From Ferruginibacter sp. (GTDB taxonomy: Bacteria; Bacteroidota; Bacteroidia; Chitinophagales; Chitinophagaceae): 45,551 nt of DNA. Below the pieces are notes generated by a model that was given only the letters and a program-made list of their open reading frames with translations, searched no databases and was not told where the DNA came from. The stretch lies in contig JANXXM010000131.1 in the NCBI GenBank assembly GCA_025350645.1, positions 1-45,551 on the forward strand. The letters run 5' to 3'. Positions 8,111 through 14,634 of the stretch are shown here, one piece after another. How positions within the stretch are numbered: the first letter of the stretch is position 1; each line of letters begins with the position of its first letter. The translations under genes were made by a program, and so were the position numbers.

Positions 8111-10198
8111 ATGTTTAATGCACAACAGGTAAGAGCACTTCAGGCAAGTTCCAAACAATGGATATCATCTGCCGCAGGCGAAATAACAACAGAAAATATA
8201 GAAGCAGTAAGAAATGTTTTGCGATTTCACGAACACCGTTATTATGTAGAAAACGACCCGCTGATAAGCGATTATGAATATGATATTATTTATAAAAAAC
8301 TACAGCAATTTGAAGAGGATAATCAAGAGCTTATCACCGATGATTCTCCCACACAAAGAGTGGGCAAGGGGTTAATAAAAAACTTTCCGAAAGTACAGCA
8401 CCTGGTTCCTATGCTGTCGCTGGATAATTCTTATAATGCTGATGACCTGAATGACTTTGACAGGAAAGTGAGAGAATTATCCGGACTCACAGCAATTGAA
8501 TATTGTGTAGAACCAAAATTTGATGGCGCAAGTATTTCGCTGGTATACGACAAGGATAAATTATTGAGAGGCATTACGAGAGGCGATGGCGAAACAGGAG
8601 ATGATATTACCCCAAATGTTTTGCAGATAAGATCTGTACCGGTAAAAGCATTATTTTGCGAATACGGCATTGAGCAAATAGAAATACGTGGCGAAGTAAT
8701 GATGAATAAAAGCAACTTTGCAAAATACAATGAAAGCCTTATGGAAGAAGGATTACCGCCGCTTGCAAACCCACGCAATGCTGCCGCCGGTACATTGAGA
8801 ATGAAAGACAGTGCAGTAGTAAGCAAAAGAAACCTCGAAGCATTTTTATACCATATCAGTTTTATAACAATGGGCAAAATTACCGCACAAAAAATTCCTG
8901 ATACACACTCCGGTTTATTAGAAATGCTTTGGAGCCTTGGTTTTAAAAGCCCAAAAAAAGAAATGAAAGTAGCGCAGGGTATTGCTGATGTGATAGCGTA
9001 TGTAAATGAATTTGAAACAAAACGGGATACGCTTCCTTATGAGATAGATGGCATGGTAATAAAGGTAAACAACCTTGAGTTGCAGGATAAACTCGGCATG
9101 ACTTCTCACCATCCCCGCTGGGCAATTGCATTTAAATTTAAAGCAAGGCAAGCTACCAGCACTTTGTTGGATATAGAATACCAGGTGGGGAGAACAGGAG
9201 CGGTTACACCCGTAGCAAAGATAGCAGCAGCGCAGGTTGGCGGCGTTACCGTTACCAGTATTTCTGTACACAACGAAGATTATATAAAAGAAAAAGATTT
9301 AAGAATAGGGGATCACATTTTAATAGAAAGAAGCGGCGATGTAATACCGCAAATTGTAAAATCGCTACCGGAATTGAGAGCGGGCGATGAAAAAGAAATT
9401 GAATTTCCCAGGCAATGCCCTGTATGCAATGATGACCTGGTGAGGCCGGAAGCTGAAGCCGTTTGGCGTTGTGTAAATATAAATTGCGAAGCACAGGTTG
9501 CAGAACGAATTATACATTTTGTGAGTAAAGATGCAATGGATATTAAAAGTATGGGCGAGGCAAATGTGCGCAAGTTTTTTGCAATGGGGTTAATAAAAGA
9601 TATCCCCTCCATTTATGATTTAGAAGCTGTGCATTTAAAAACGCTGGAAGGCTTTGGCCAAAAATCTATTGATAATTTACTGGAAGCTTTGGAAGCAAGC
9701 AAGCTGCAACCCCTGCACCGCCTCATTTACGGGCTTGGCATTAGATATGTAGGAGAAACCACAGCAAAAATGCTGGCACAAGCCGTTACCAATATTTTTG
9801 ATTTGGCAAAAATGAATACCGAACAACTTTTACAATTAGATGATGTAGGTGTAAAAGTTGCAGACAGTATTACAAAGTTTTTCTTGAATGAAGATAATGT
9901 AGACATGCTGCACAGGCTGGAGGCAGCAGGTGTACAAATTAAATCGCAGAAAAAAGCATTAACATCTGCAACACTTAGCGGACAAACATTTTTATTTACA
10001 GGCACACTTAATAAATTAAAAAGAAAAGAAGCAGAAGAAATGGTAGAAGCAAACGGAGGTAAAATTTTGAGTGCGGTAAGCAGCAATTTAAATTATTTAA
10101 TTGTGGGAGATGATGCAGGAAGTAAATTAGAAAAAGCCAAAAAACTGGTGAGTGTGAAAATAATGAGTGAAGATGATTTTTTAGCAATGATCGGCTGA
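8111..10198 (+). CDS. ligA: NAD-dependent DNA ligase LigA
   Basis: A 695-residue ligase that seals nicks in DNA during replication and repair using NAD+. Visible parts are the Ia domain with HEHRYYVENDP, the adenylation domain with the nucleotidyl-lysine K136 in VEPKFDGAS, the OB fold after residue 335, a four-Cys zinc finger (C436, C439, C454, C459), helix-hairpin-helix motifs, and a C-terminal BRCT domain (about 615-695). Length and domain order are standard. The frame is open from an ATG at 8039, but that would add a hydrophobic stretch foreign to the family, and a promoter box lies between the two ATGs; MFNAQQVRALQ at 8111 is therefore preferred. It is divergent from the amidohydrolase gene. 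Confidence 0.97.
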   Translation: MFNAQQVRALQASSKQWISSAAGEITTENIEAVRNVLRFHEHRYYVENDPLISDYEYDIIYKKLQQFEEDNQELITDDSPTQRVGKGLIKNFPKVQHLVPMLSLDNSYNADDLNDFDRKVRELSGLTAIEYCVEPKFDGASISLVYDKDKLLRGITRGDGETGDDITPNVLQIRSVPVKALFCEYGIEQIEIRGEVMMNKSNFAKYNESLMEEGLPPLANPRNAAAGTLRMKDSAVVSKRNLEAFLYHISFITMGKITAQKIPDTHSGLLEMLWSLGFKSPKKEMKVAQGIADVIAYVNEFETKRDTLPYEIDGMVIKVNNLELQDKLGMTSHHPRWAIAFKFKARQATSTLLDIEYQVGRTGAVTPVAKIAAAQVGGVTVTSISVHNEDYIKEKDLRIGDHILIERSGDVIPQIVKSLPELRAGDEKEIEFPRQCPVCNDDLVRPEAEAVWRCVNINCEAQVAERIIHFVSKDAMDIKSMGEANVRKFFAMGLIKDIPSIYDLEAVHLKTLEGFGQKSIDNLLEALEASKLQPLHRLIYGLGIRYVGETTAKMLAQAVTNIFDLAKMNTEQLLQLDDVGVKVADSITKFFLNEDNVDMLHRLEAAGVQIKSQKKALTSATLSGQTFLFTGTLNKLKRKEAEEMVEANGGKILSAVSSNLNYLIVGDDAGSKLEKAKKLVSVKIMSEDDFLAMIG

Positions 10199-10258
10199 GG
10201 GAATTAAGAACAACACTTTTCGAAAAGAAGAAGAAAATAAAAACAAGAAAATTTTAAA

Positions 10259-10276
10259 AATAAAATTAATTTTATT
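10259..10276. repeat. 18-bp perfect AT palindrome
   Basis: AATAAAATTAATTTTATT is fully self-complementary and lies in the 112-base gap between ligA and the DUF2461 gene. It could be an operator-like site or simply low-complexity sequence. There is no T-tract after it, so it is not a good terminator. Confidence 0.4.
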
Positions 10277-10310
10277 AAAATTATTCGTGCCATTGTGCTA
10301 AAATAAAATT

Positions 10311-10970
10311 ATGATACAAAAATTAACATTGGAGTTTCTTACAGATCTTAAGAAAAATAATACTAAAGAATGGTTTGACAGCAACAGAAAAAAATATGAA
10401 GCAGTAAAAGAAGATGTATATGCAACGGTAGAAAAACTAATAGCAGCTATTGGTTCTTATGATGCTGATATTGCGCTACTGCAGTTAAAAGAATGTGTGT
10501 TTCGCATAAACAGGGATATTCGTTTTGCAAAAGATAAAACGCCTTATAAAACAAACATTGCAGGATATTTTGCAAAGGGTGGTAAAAAATCTAACGCTGC
10601 AGGTTTTTACATGCATATAGAACCCGGTAAATCTTTTCTTGCAAGTGGCTGCTGGTGGCCGGAAGCCCCGTTGCTGGCCAAAATACGGCAGGAGGTAGAT
10701 TATAATTTTAAAAATTTTAAAAAAATAATCAACACAAAAAAATTTATAGAAACTTTTGGAAGCATAGATACAAAAGATACCCTGCAGCGGCCACCTAAAG
10801 GATATGATGATGAAAACCCGGCAATAGATTTTTTAAAATTGAAAAGCTTTGTGGTGACCAAAACACTTACCGATACTGAACTTCAAAGTAAAGACCTTGT
10901 AAAAAATATTGCGGATATTTTTAAAACAGCTAAGCCTATGACAGATTTTTTAAATGAAGCTTTAGCGTAA
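10311..10970 (+). CDS. DUF2461 domain protein (TIGR02453 family)
   Basis: A 219-residue cytoplasmic protein. The opening LTLEFLTDLKKNNTKEWFD, the central RINRDIRFAKDKTPYKTN and the later GCWWPEAPLLAKIRQE are hallmark blocks of DUF2461, a family widespread in Bacteroidota with no established biochemical role. Length is normal and no signal peptide or membrane segment is present. No good TAnnTTTG box was found upstream, so it may be read from ligA or from a weaker promoter. Family assignment is strong, function unknown. Confidence 0.9.
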   Translation: MIQKLTLEFLTDLKKNNTKEWFDSNRKKYEAVKEDVYATVEKLIAAIGSYDADIALLQLKECVFRINRDIRFAKDKTPYKTNIAGYFAKGGKKSNAAGFYMHIEPGKSFLASGCWWPEAPLLAKIRQEVDYNFKNFKKIINTKKFIETFGSIDTKDTLQRPPKGYDDENPAIDFLKLKSFVVTKTLTDTELQSKDLVKNIADIFKTAKPMTDFLNEALA

Positions 10971-10989
10971 AGTAAGAAAATAAAATATT

Positions 10990-11014
10990 ACTGGTAAAAG
11001 TTTCTGCCAGTTTT
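10990..11014 (+). terminator. Weak hairpin after DUF2461 gene
   Basis: ACTGG (10990-10994) pairs with CCAGT (11007-11011) and is followed by TTT. The short stem makes it a weak terminator candidate only. Confidence 0.3.
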
Positions 11015-11213
11015 AGCTTCCCAAAATATGGTATTTTCTGCTTTTGAAAAGCCCCTTAAAATTATCTAAAATTTTACTTGGTGCTATATAGTTAGGATAA
11101 CTTTGAAAAATAGAAATGTCTTTACTAAGATTCTCCAGTTCGTTTACGGTATGTTTTGCAGTTCCTTTATCTGCAAATAAAAACTGCTTTACCAACATGT
11201 CTGCATTTTTCAA
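11013..11213 (-). CDS. Small hypothetical protein, 66 residues
   Basis: An open frame of 66 codons starting MKNADMLVKQFLFADK and ending KSRKYHILGS. I do not recognise it. It is soluble and lysine-rich, without signal or membrane segment. Codon choice (frequent AAA, GCA, GAT, mixed third positions) looks like the genuine genes around it. It lies directly downstream, on the same strand, of a decayed membrane-protein remnant (11231-11487), so it may be a surviving piece of a degraded locus rather than a working gene. Confidence 0.35.
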   Translation of the reverse strand: MKNADMLVKQFLFADKGTAKHTVNELENLSKDISIFQSYPNYIAPSKILDNFKGLFKSRKYHILGS

Positions 11214-11230
11214 AATTTTTCCTTAAAAAT

Positions 11231-11487
11231 TATTTTACCAGCCCATAAAAACCATACCTGCGCCGCAGATAAACAAAGTTGATCCACCAGGCGCATGCAT
11301 ATATTTTTCCAGTTTTTCTGTTTTAAAAAATGAAATGCTATAATAACCAAGTATTACCATAGCAATCATTGTAACCAAAGTAAAACAGGTATAAAATAAT
11401 GAGCAGGAGCATAAAATACAATGAATGTTGTGCAGCCGTAAAAAATAATAATGGTATCATAGGTGCTTAATTAAGCATTCATTTGCA
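11231..11487 (-). pseudogene. Frameshifted remnant of a small membrane protein
   Basis: Reading the minus strand, one frame gives a hydrophobic segment (STYDTIIIFYGCTTFIVFYA, around 11420-11480) that stops soon after. The next frame continues with VTMIAMVILGYYSISFF, then KTEKLEKYMHAPGG and a final hydrophobic GAGMVFMGW before TAA at 11231. Two or three transmembrane helices joined across a frameshift, with no good start codon, suggest a decayed integral membrane protein. The LEKYxHA...GxxxxFxGW ending recalls the last helix of TauE/SafE- or NicO-type exporters, but that match is from memory and weak. This accounts for most of the 323-base gap between the small ORF and the CBS gene. Confidence 0.4.
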
Positions 11488-11536
11488 ATGATGAATGGTG
11501 AAATTTATCTTTGACCATTACCTATTTGCATTTGCC

Positions 11537-11965
11537 CTATTGCGCAATATAATTCTGTAAATGAGATATTGTTTCTTTCTGCGAATCAATGATGGACATT
11601 ACCACATCGCCAATAGAAATAATTCCTGCTACTTTATCATGGTCTGTTACGGGAAGATGTCTTATTTTTTTTGTCGTCATCACTTCCATACAATGCTCAA
11701 TAGAATCACCAGGCGAAACGGTGAATACGTTTTTTGTCATGATATCGCTTATCATCGTATCTCTTGATGTTCTGTTTTCCAGCACTACTTTGCGTGCATA
11801 ATCTCTTTCAGAAAAAATACCCTTTAATACATCATCTTCAATAACCATTAATGCACCAATGTTTTTTTCGCCCATAAGTTTTAGTGCATCATATACGGTG
11901 CTGGCTGGCATTACGGCAAATATGGTACTGCCTTTTGTTTTTAAAATATCGGTTACTTTAAGCAT
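11537..11965 (-). CDS. CBS-domain pair protein
   Basis: A 142-residue cytoplasmic protein made almost entirely of two CBS motifs (about 8-65 and 75-135), which together form one Bateman module. Such modules bind adenine nucleotides (AMP, ATP, SAM) and act as energy or nucleotide sensors. The second motif contains KNVFTVSPGDSIEHCMEVM and KIRHLPVTDHDKVAGIISIGDV, typical of stand-alone CBS proteins related to the IMPDH regulatory region. No catalytic domain is attached and no partner is evident among the neighbours. It is transcribed alone on the minus strand. Confidence 0.88.
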   Translation of the reverse strand: MLKVTDILKTKGSTIFAVMPASTVYDALKLMGEKNIGALMVIEDDVLKGIFSERDYARKVVLENRTSRDTMISDIMTKNVFTVSPGDSIEHCMEVMTTKKIRHLPVTDHDKVAGIISIGDVVMSIIDSQKETISHLQNYIAQ

Positions 11966-12104
11966 GGTCAGTTTTTTTAAAAGATCATTTTATAAAAAAG
12001 ATGCTCGTGTAATTTAACTTTTATATTTTAAAACGAAGTGAAATAATATTCGGTTAAACTCCTTTTTTATACGCTGAACTTAGGGAAAAGTAAAACATAT
12101 TATT

Positions 12105-12530
12105 TTACGAACTATGATCTTGTATAATAACCCAGCGCATGTTTATTTTTTTAAAAAGCAGCGTAAAAGCCCCGCCAATATTACCGATAGATCTTTTAAG
12201 GTACCATTTACCTACCACAGAATAATATAAACCAGATAGGCGTTTAATACTGATAATGTCAAAATTCAGTTTGCCCATTGCGGCAGTATCCGGATAGCCT
12301 TTTTTATAATTGTTTAATGTATTTTGCCAGCCATAGGTGGGACCGTTTTTTCCAATAAACATCAGAGAATCGCTGCGCCAATAAGTTTGCATAAAATGAT
12401 CCAGATCCCCGCTATTCCATGCTTTTTGCTGCTCCACCATAGCATTGGTTATTGATACTTCATCTTTGGATTGTGCATGGCAGCAAAAATAGAATGTACT
12501 TACAAATAAAAAGAACAGTAATTTTTTCAT
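12105..12530 (-). CDS. Exported SnoaL/NTF2-like (DUF4440-type) protein
   Basis: A 141-residue protein with a signal peptide (about 1-19, ending FCCHAQ) followed by an NTF2-like fold: AMVEQQKAWNSGDLDHFMQTYW opening helices, then LMFIGKNGPTYGWQ and a C-terminal strand WVIIQDHSS. These features match the SnoaL-like/DUF4440 group of small alpha+beta barrel proteins, most of unknown ligand. Export suggests a periplasmic role. It lies 48 bases downstream of merC on the same strand with no promoter box seen in the gap, so the two are probably cotranscribed. Confidence 0.8.
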   Translation of the reverse strand: MKKLLFFLFVSTFYFCCHAQSKDEVSITNAMVEQQKAWNSGDLDHFMQTYWRSDSLMFIGKNGPTYGWQNTLNNYKKGYPDTAAMGKLNFDIISIKRLSGLYYSVVGKWYLKRSIGNIGGAFTLLFKKINMRWVIIQDHSS

Positions 12531-12578
12531 GGTAATTTATTTTACCACAATTTAATTTATTTTCTGTTCCTACTTTTT

Positions 12579-12971
12579 TTAATGTATGTGATGCGGAGAG
12601 CTGCATTTGCTGCGGCGGCAAAGTTTATAATTTATATAATGTGCACTAATGATTAAAGTTACAGCAGGTATCAAAAAATAAGCTTCATAATTCAAAAAAA
12701 ATTGTTTGGTAATAAGAAATGCAAATCCGAGTATAAATATACGCAGCGGCAGGTAAGACTTGTGATGGGTTTTATACCCATGCAGTAATGCATAGCTGCC
12801 CATACCAAATGCGAGAATAATCATACCCCATTCAAAAAAAATATTGTGAATAATATTTATGCCAAATAAAGGAAGGCTGGTAAGAATAAGGGGCAGCACT
12901 ACACAATGTATAGCACAGGCTACCGAAGTGGCAATACCCAACCCATCCCAGTTTATTTTAAAATTTACCAT
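12579..12971 (-). CDS. MerC-domain inner-membrane protein
   Basis: A 130-residue protein with four predicted membrane helices. The first helix carries ATSVACAIHCVVLP, the CxxxC-type metal motif of the MerC family (mercury or zinc transport-associated membrane proteins), and the C-terminal tail is metal-ligand rich (CRRSKCSSPHHIH). No merA, merR or merT is present nearby, so mercury resistance is not implied; with a Fur/Zur-like gene 1.2 kb away a role in zinc or another soft metal is more likely (inference). Its promoter is strong (TTTG-N20-TATCTTTG) and ends 7 bases from the ATG, inside a 31-bp dyad shared with a divergent small ORF. Confidence 0.85.
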   Translation of the reverse strand: MVNFKINWDGLGIATSVACAIHCVVLPLILTSLPLFGINIIHNIFFEWGMIILAFGMGSYALLHGYKTHHKSYLPLRIFILGFAFLITKQFFLNYEAYFLIPAVTLIISAHYINYKLCRRSKCSSPHHIH

Positions 12972-13001
12972 TAGTACACAAAGATATTATTTTTGCACTA
13001 A
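12971..13001. promoter_or_regulatory. 31-bp imperfect dyad over divergent promoters (operator candidate)
   Basis: The left arm starts TTAGTACACAAA and the reverse complement of the right arm starts TTAGTGCAAAAA, matching at 10 of 12 positions. The dyad contains the merC -7 box on the minus strand and the -7 box of the rightward small ORF, and begins at the first base of the merC ATG. This is the geometry expected for a repressor site; a Zur/Fur-like protein is encoded nearby, but the link is inference. Confidence 0.5.
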
Positions 13002-13010
13002 TGTTGCAAA
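12979..13010 (-). promoter_or_regulatory. merC promoter (TTTG-N20-TATCTTTG)
   Basis: On the minus strand TTTG (13010-13007) and TATCTTTG (12986-12979) are 20 bases apart, a full Bacteroidota promoter. The box ends 7 bases before the merC ATG at 12971, implying a very short leader or none. Confidence 0.6.
12988..12995 (+). promoter_or_regulatory. -7 box facing right from merC
   Basis: TATTTTTG on the plus strand, 22 bases upstream of the ATG of the 35-residue ORF at 13018. No TTG at the -33 distance. It nearly abuts the leftward merC box, so the two promoters would interfere with each other. Confidence 0.35.
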
Positions 13011-13017
13011 TAAAAAT

Positions 13018-13125
13018 ATGGAGGCTTTTTTGTATTTTACTACACTATTTATGGTGGTCACGCTGCTCTTCTTTATCTGCGATTGGTTTAAAACAACTCT
13101 GCTTATTGTCGATATTCTATTATAG
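13018..13125 (+). CDS. 35-residue putative small membrane protein
   Basis: ATG at 13018 opens a short frame, MEAFLYFTTLFMVVTLLFFI continuing CDWFKTTLLIVDILL, that is one strongly hydrophobic helix. It stands in the merC-SCO1 intergenic region with its own -7 box 22 bases upstream and no competing gene on either strand. Small single-helix proteins often regulate membrane transporters, and its position back to back with merC would suit that, but coding status is unproven: a T-rich stretch can give such an ORF by chance. Confidence 0.35.
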   Translation: MEAFLYFTTLFMVVTLLFFICDWFKTTLLIVDILL

Positions 13126-13204
13126 TAAAAATTTACCAATATCAAAATTAATAATTTGAGGTACCCTTATTAAATCCTTCACACTTACACAATCATTTAT
13201 ACTG

Positions 13205-13212
13205 TAAATTTG
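13205..13212 (+). promoter_or_regulatory. -7 promoter box for SCO1-like gene
   Basis: TAAATTTG, a full match to TAnnTTTG, 23 bases upstream of the ATG at 13236. No -33 element at standard spacing. Confidence 0.45.
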
Positions 13213-13235
13213 TAGTTTAAATAAGCTGTATTTTC

Positions 13236-13961
13236 ATGAGCAAAAAAACCTGGTTTTATATTATTTTCTTTTCTTTATTAATAGTAGTTTATTTTTATTT
13301 TATAATGAAGGATAGGGATCGCACGGCATCTCCGCTTATTGTTATAAACCCCGAAGTACCGGCATTTACATTTATAGATCAGAATAGGGATAGCATCTCC
13401 CAAAAAAATACGGATGATAAAGTATATGTGGCGGAATATTTTTTTACAACCTGCAGGGGTATTTGCCCTAAGATGAATGCAAATATGAGGCGGGTATACG
13501 ATGCTTTTAAAGATGAAAAGGATGTTTTGATTTTATCGCATACCTGCATGCCGGAAGTGGACAGTGTGCCGCTTTTAAAAGCTTACGAACAAAAAATGCT
13601 GAATGGCACGCTTATTAAAAATGATGATGGTTCCATTGTGATGAAAGAAAATATTGGTGCCCCAACAGTAGCAAATACAAAATGGTTTTTTCTTACTGGC
13701 AGCAAGAGCGATTTATACCGGCTTGCAAGAACAGGTTACATTATTGATAACCAAAAACCAGATAGTACACAAAACATCAAAGACCAGTTTATACATACAC
13801 AGTTTTTTTCGCTGGTAGATAAATACCGGCGGGTAAGAGGAATTTATGACGGGCTTAAATTAGCTGAAGTAGAAAAATTAATAACCGATATTCGGGGGCT
13901 GCTCAAAGAAAAAGCAGATCATAAAAGGTTTATGAATGGCTTTAGCAACGACCCTGAGTAA
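13236..13961 (+). CDS. SCO1/SenC family copper chaperone-like protein
   Basis: A 241-residue thioredoxin-fold protein anchored by one N-terminal membrane helix (about 6-24) with its domain in the periplasm. The SCO copper/redox site is complete: CRGIC gives C73 and C77, and H187 in FIHTQFFSLVDK is the expected third ligand, followed by RVRGIYDG. SCO proteins deliver copper to, or maintain the thiols of, the CuA site of cytochrome oxidase. No oxidase genes are in the window. It is longer between the two sites than minimal SCO proteins but within range for Bacteroidota. It lies between MerC and a Fur-type regulator, which points to metal handling. Confidence 0.9.
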   Translation: MSKKTWFYIIFFSLLIVVYFYFIMKDRDRTASPLIVINPEVPAFTFIDQNRDSISQKNTDDKVYVAEYFFTTCRGICPKMNANMRRVYDAFKDEKDVLILSHTCMPEVDSVPLLKAYEQKMLNGTLIKNDDGSIVMKENIGAPTVANTKWFFLTGSKSDLYRLARTGYIIDNQKPDSTQNIKDQFIHTQFFSLVDKYRRVRGIYDGLKLAEVEKLITDIRGLLKEKADHKRFMNGFSNDPE

Positions 13962-13976
13962 CCATTTTTTTCGGAT

Positions 13977-14034
13977 GTACTTAATTGTTGCAAGAGTTGT
14001 TATCATTATTTACAGGATTACAATTATTAAGTAC
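13977..14034. repeat. Inverted repeat between SCO1 and Fur genes
   Basis: GTACTTAA (13977-13984) pairs with TTAAGTAC (14027-14034), and TTGT (13985-13988) with ACAA (14020-14023) after a 3-base bulge. There is no T-tract on the plus strand, so it is not a clear terminator. It could be a hairpin at the end of the SCO1 transcript or a protein site. Confidence 0.45.
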
Positions 14035-14151
14035 TGTTAAAAAAGATGACAGCTCTATAAAAAAGAAATGACAAACTTTAAATGCACACTTTTCTTCCTA
14101 CTTACCTTCATTGTTTGAGAAAGAGAATTAGAAAAGGATTAAATATAATAA

Positions 14152-14565
14152 ATGAGAAAAGAACCGGAAATATTAAAACAATCGGGCTTAAGCATTACCG
14201 AAAGCCGCACCAAAATACTGGAGCTTTTCTATAAAAATGATGGTGCCCTTGCCCACGCAGATATTGAAAAAAAAACCGCTGCTGCTTTTGACAGGGTAAC
14301 CGTGTACCGCACCCTGCAAACCTTTGTAGAAAAAGGAATTATTCACCAGATACCCACCACAGATAATTCTGTATTATACGCTCTTTGCAAACACAATTGT
14401 GCACAAGGCCATCACCACGATGATCATGTACATTTTATATGTAATAACTGCGAAAAAACCATTTGCCTGGATGATGTAACTGTGCCAGAAGTGAAGCTAC
14501 CAAAGGGTTTTAAGAAAAAACAATCGGCAATGGTGGTAACGGGCGTATGTGGAGATTGTAAGTAA
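14152..14565 (+). CDS. Fur-family transcriptional regulator (Zur-like)
   Basis: A 137-residue metal-responsive repressor. The winged-helix DNA-binding domain occupies about 1-85 (LSITESRTKILELFYKNDGA; RVTVYRTLQTFVEKGIIHQI) and the dimerisation domain follows. The metal region includes HHHDDHVHF and two Cys pairs, CNNC and CGDC, that would hold the structural zinc. The His-rich insertion CAQGHHHDDHVH and small size fit the Zur/Fur branch often found beside MerC genes in Bacteroidota (family knowledge, from memory). The sensed metal (zinc or iron) cannot be fixed from sequence. The upstream gap holds an inverted repeat but no clear promoter box. Confidence 0.9.
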   Translation: MRKEPEILKQSGLSITESRTKILELFYKNDGALAHADIEKKTAAAFDRVTVYRTLQTFVEKGIIHQIPTTDNSVLYALCKHNCAQGHHHDDHVHFICNNCEKTICLDDVTVPEVKLPKGFKKKQSAMVVTGVCGDCK

Positions 14566-14573
14566 GCAGCAAT

Positions 14574-14613
14574 AAAAGACACCAGAAAAAAGTTTATTAA
14601 TCAGGTATCTTTT
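14574..14613. terminator. Candidate bidirectional terminator between fur-like and M3 peptidase genes
   Basis: AAAAGACACC (14574-14583) pairs with GGTATCTTTT (14604-14613) with one mismatch and a 20-base loop. It sits between two converging genes, as expected for a shared terminator, but the large loop weakens the call. Confidence 0.4.
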
Positions 14614-14634
14614 GTTTGAAACCAGCTTACTCTT

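Noticed and set aside
13960..14110. Asn/Cys-rich peptide (NNCNPVNNDNNSCNN) on the minus strand.
   Set aside because: No start codon in the frame, and an upstream ATG is in another frame and stops early; most likely chance.
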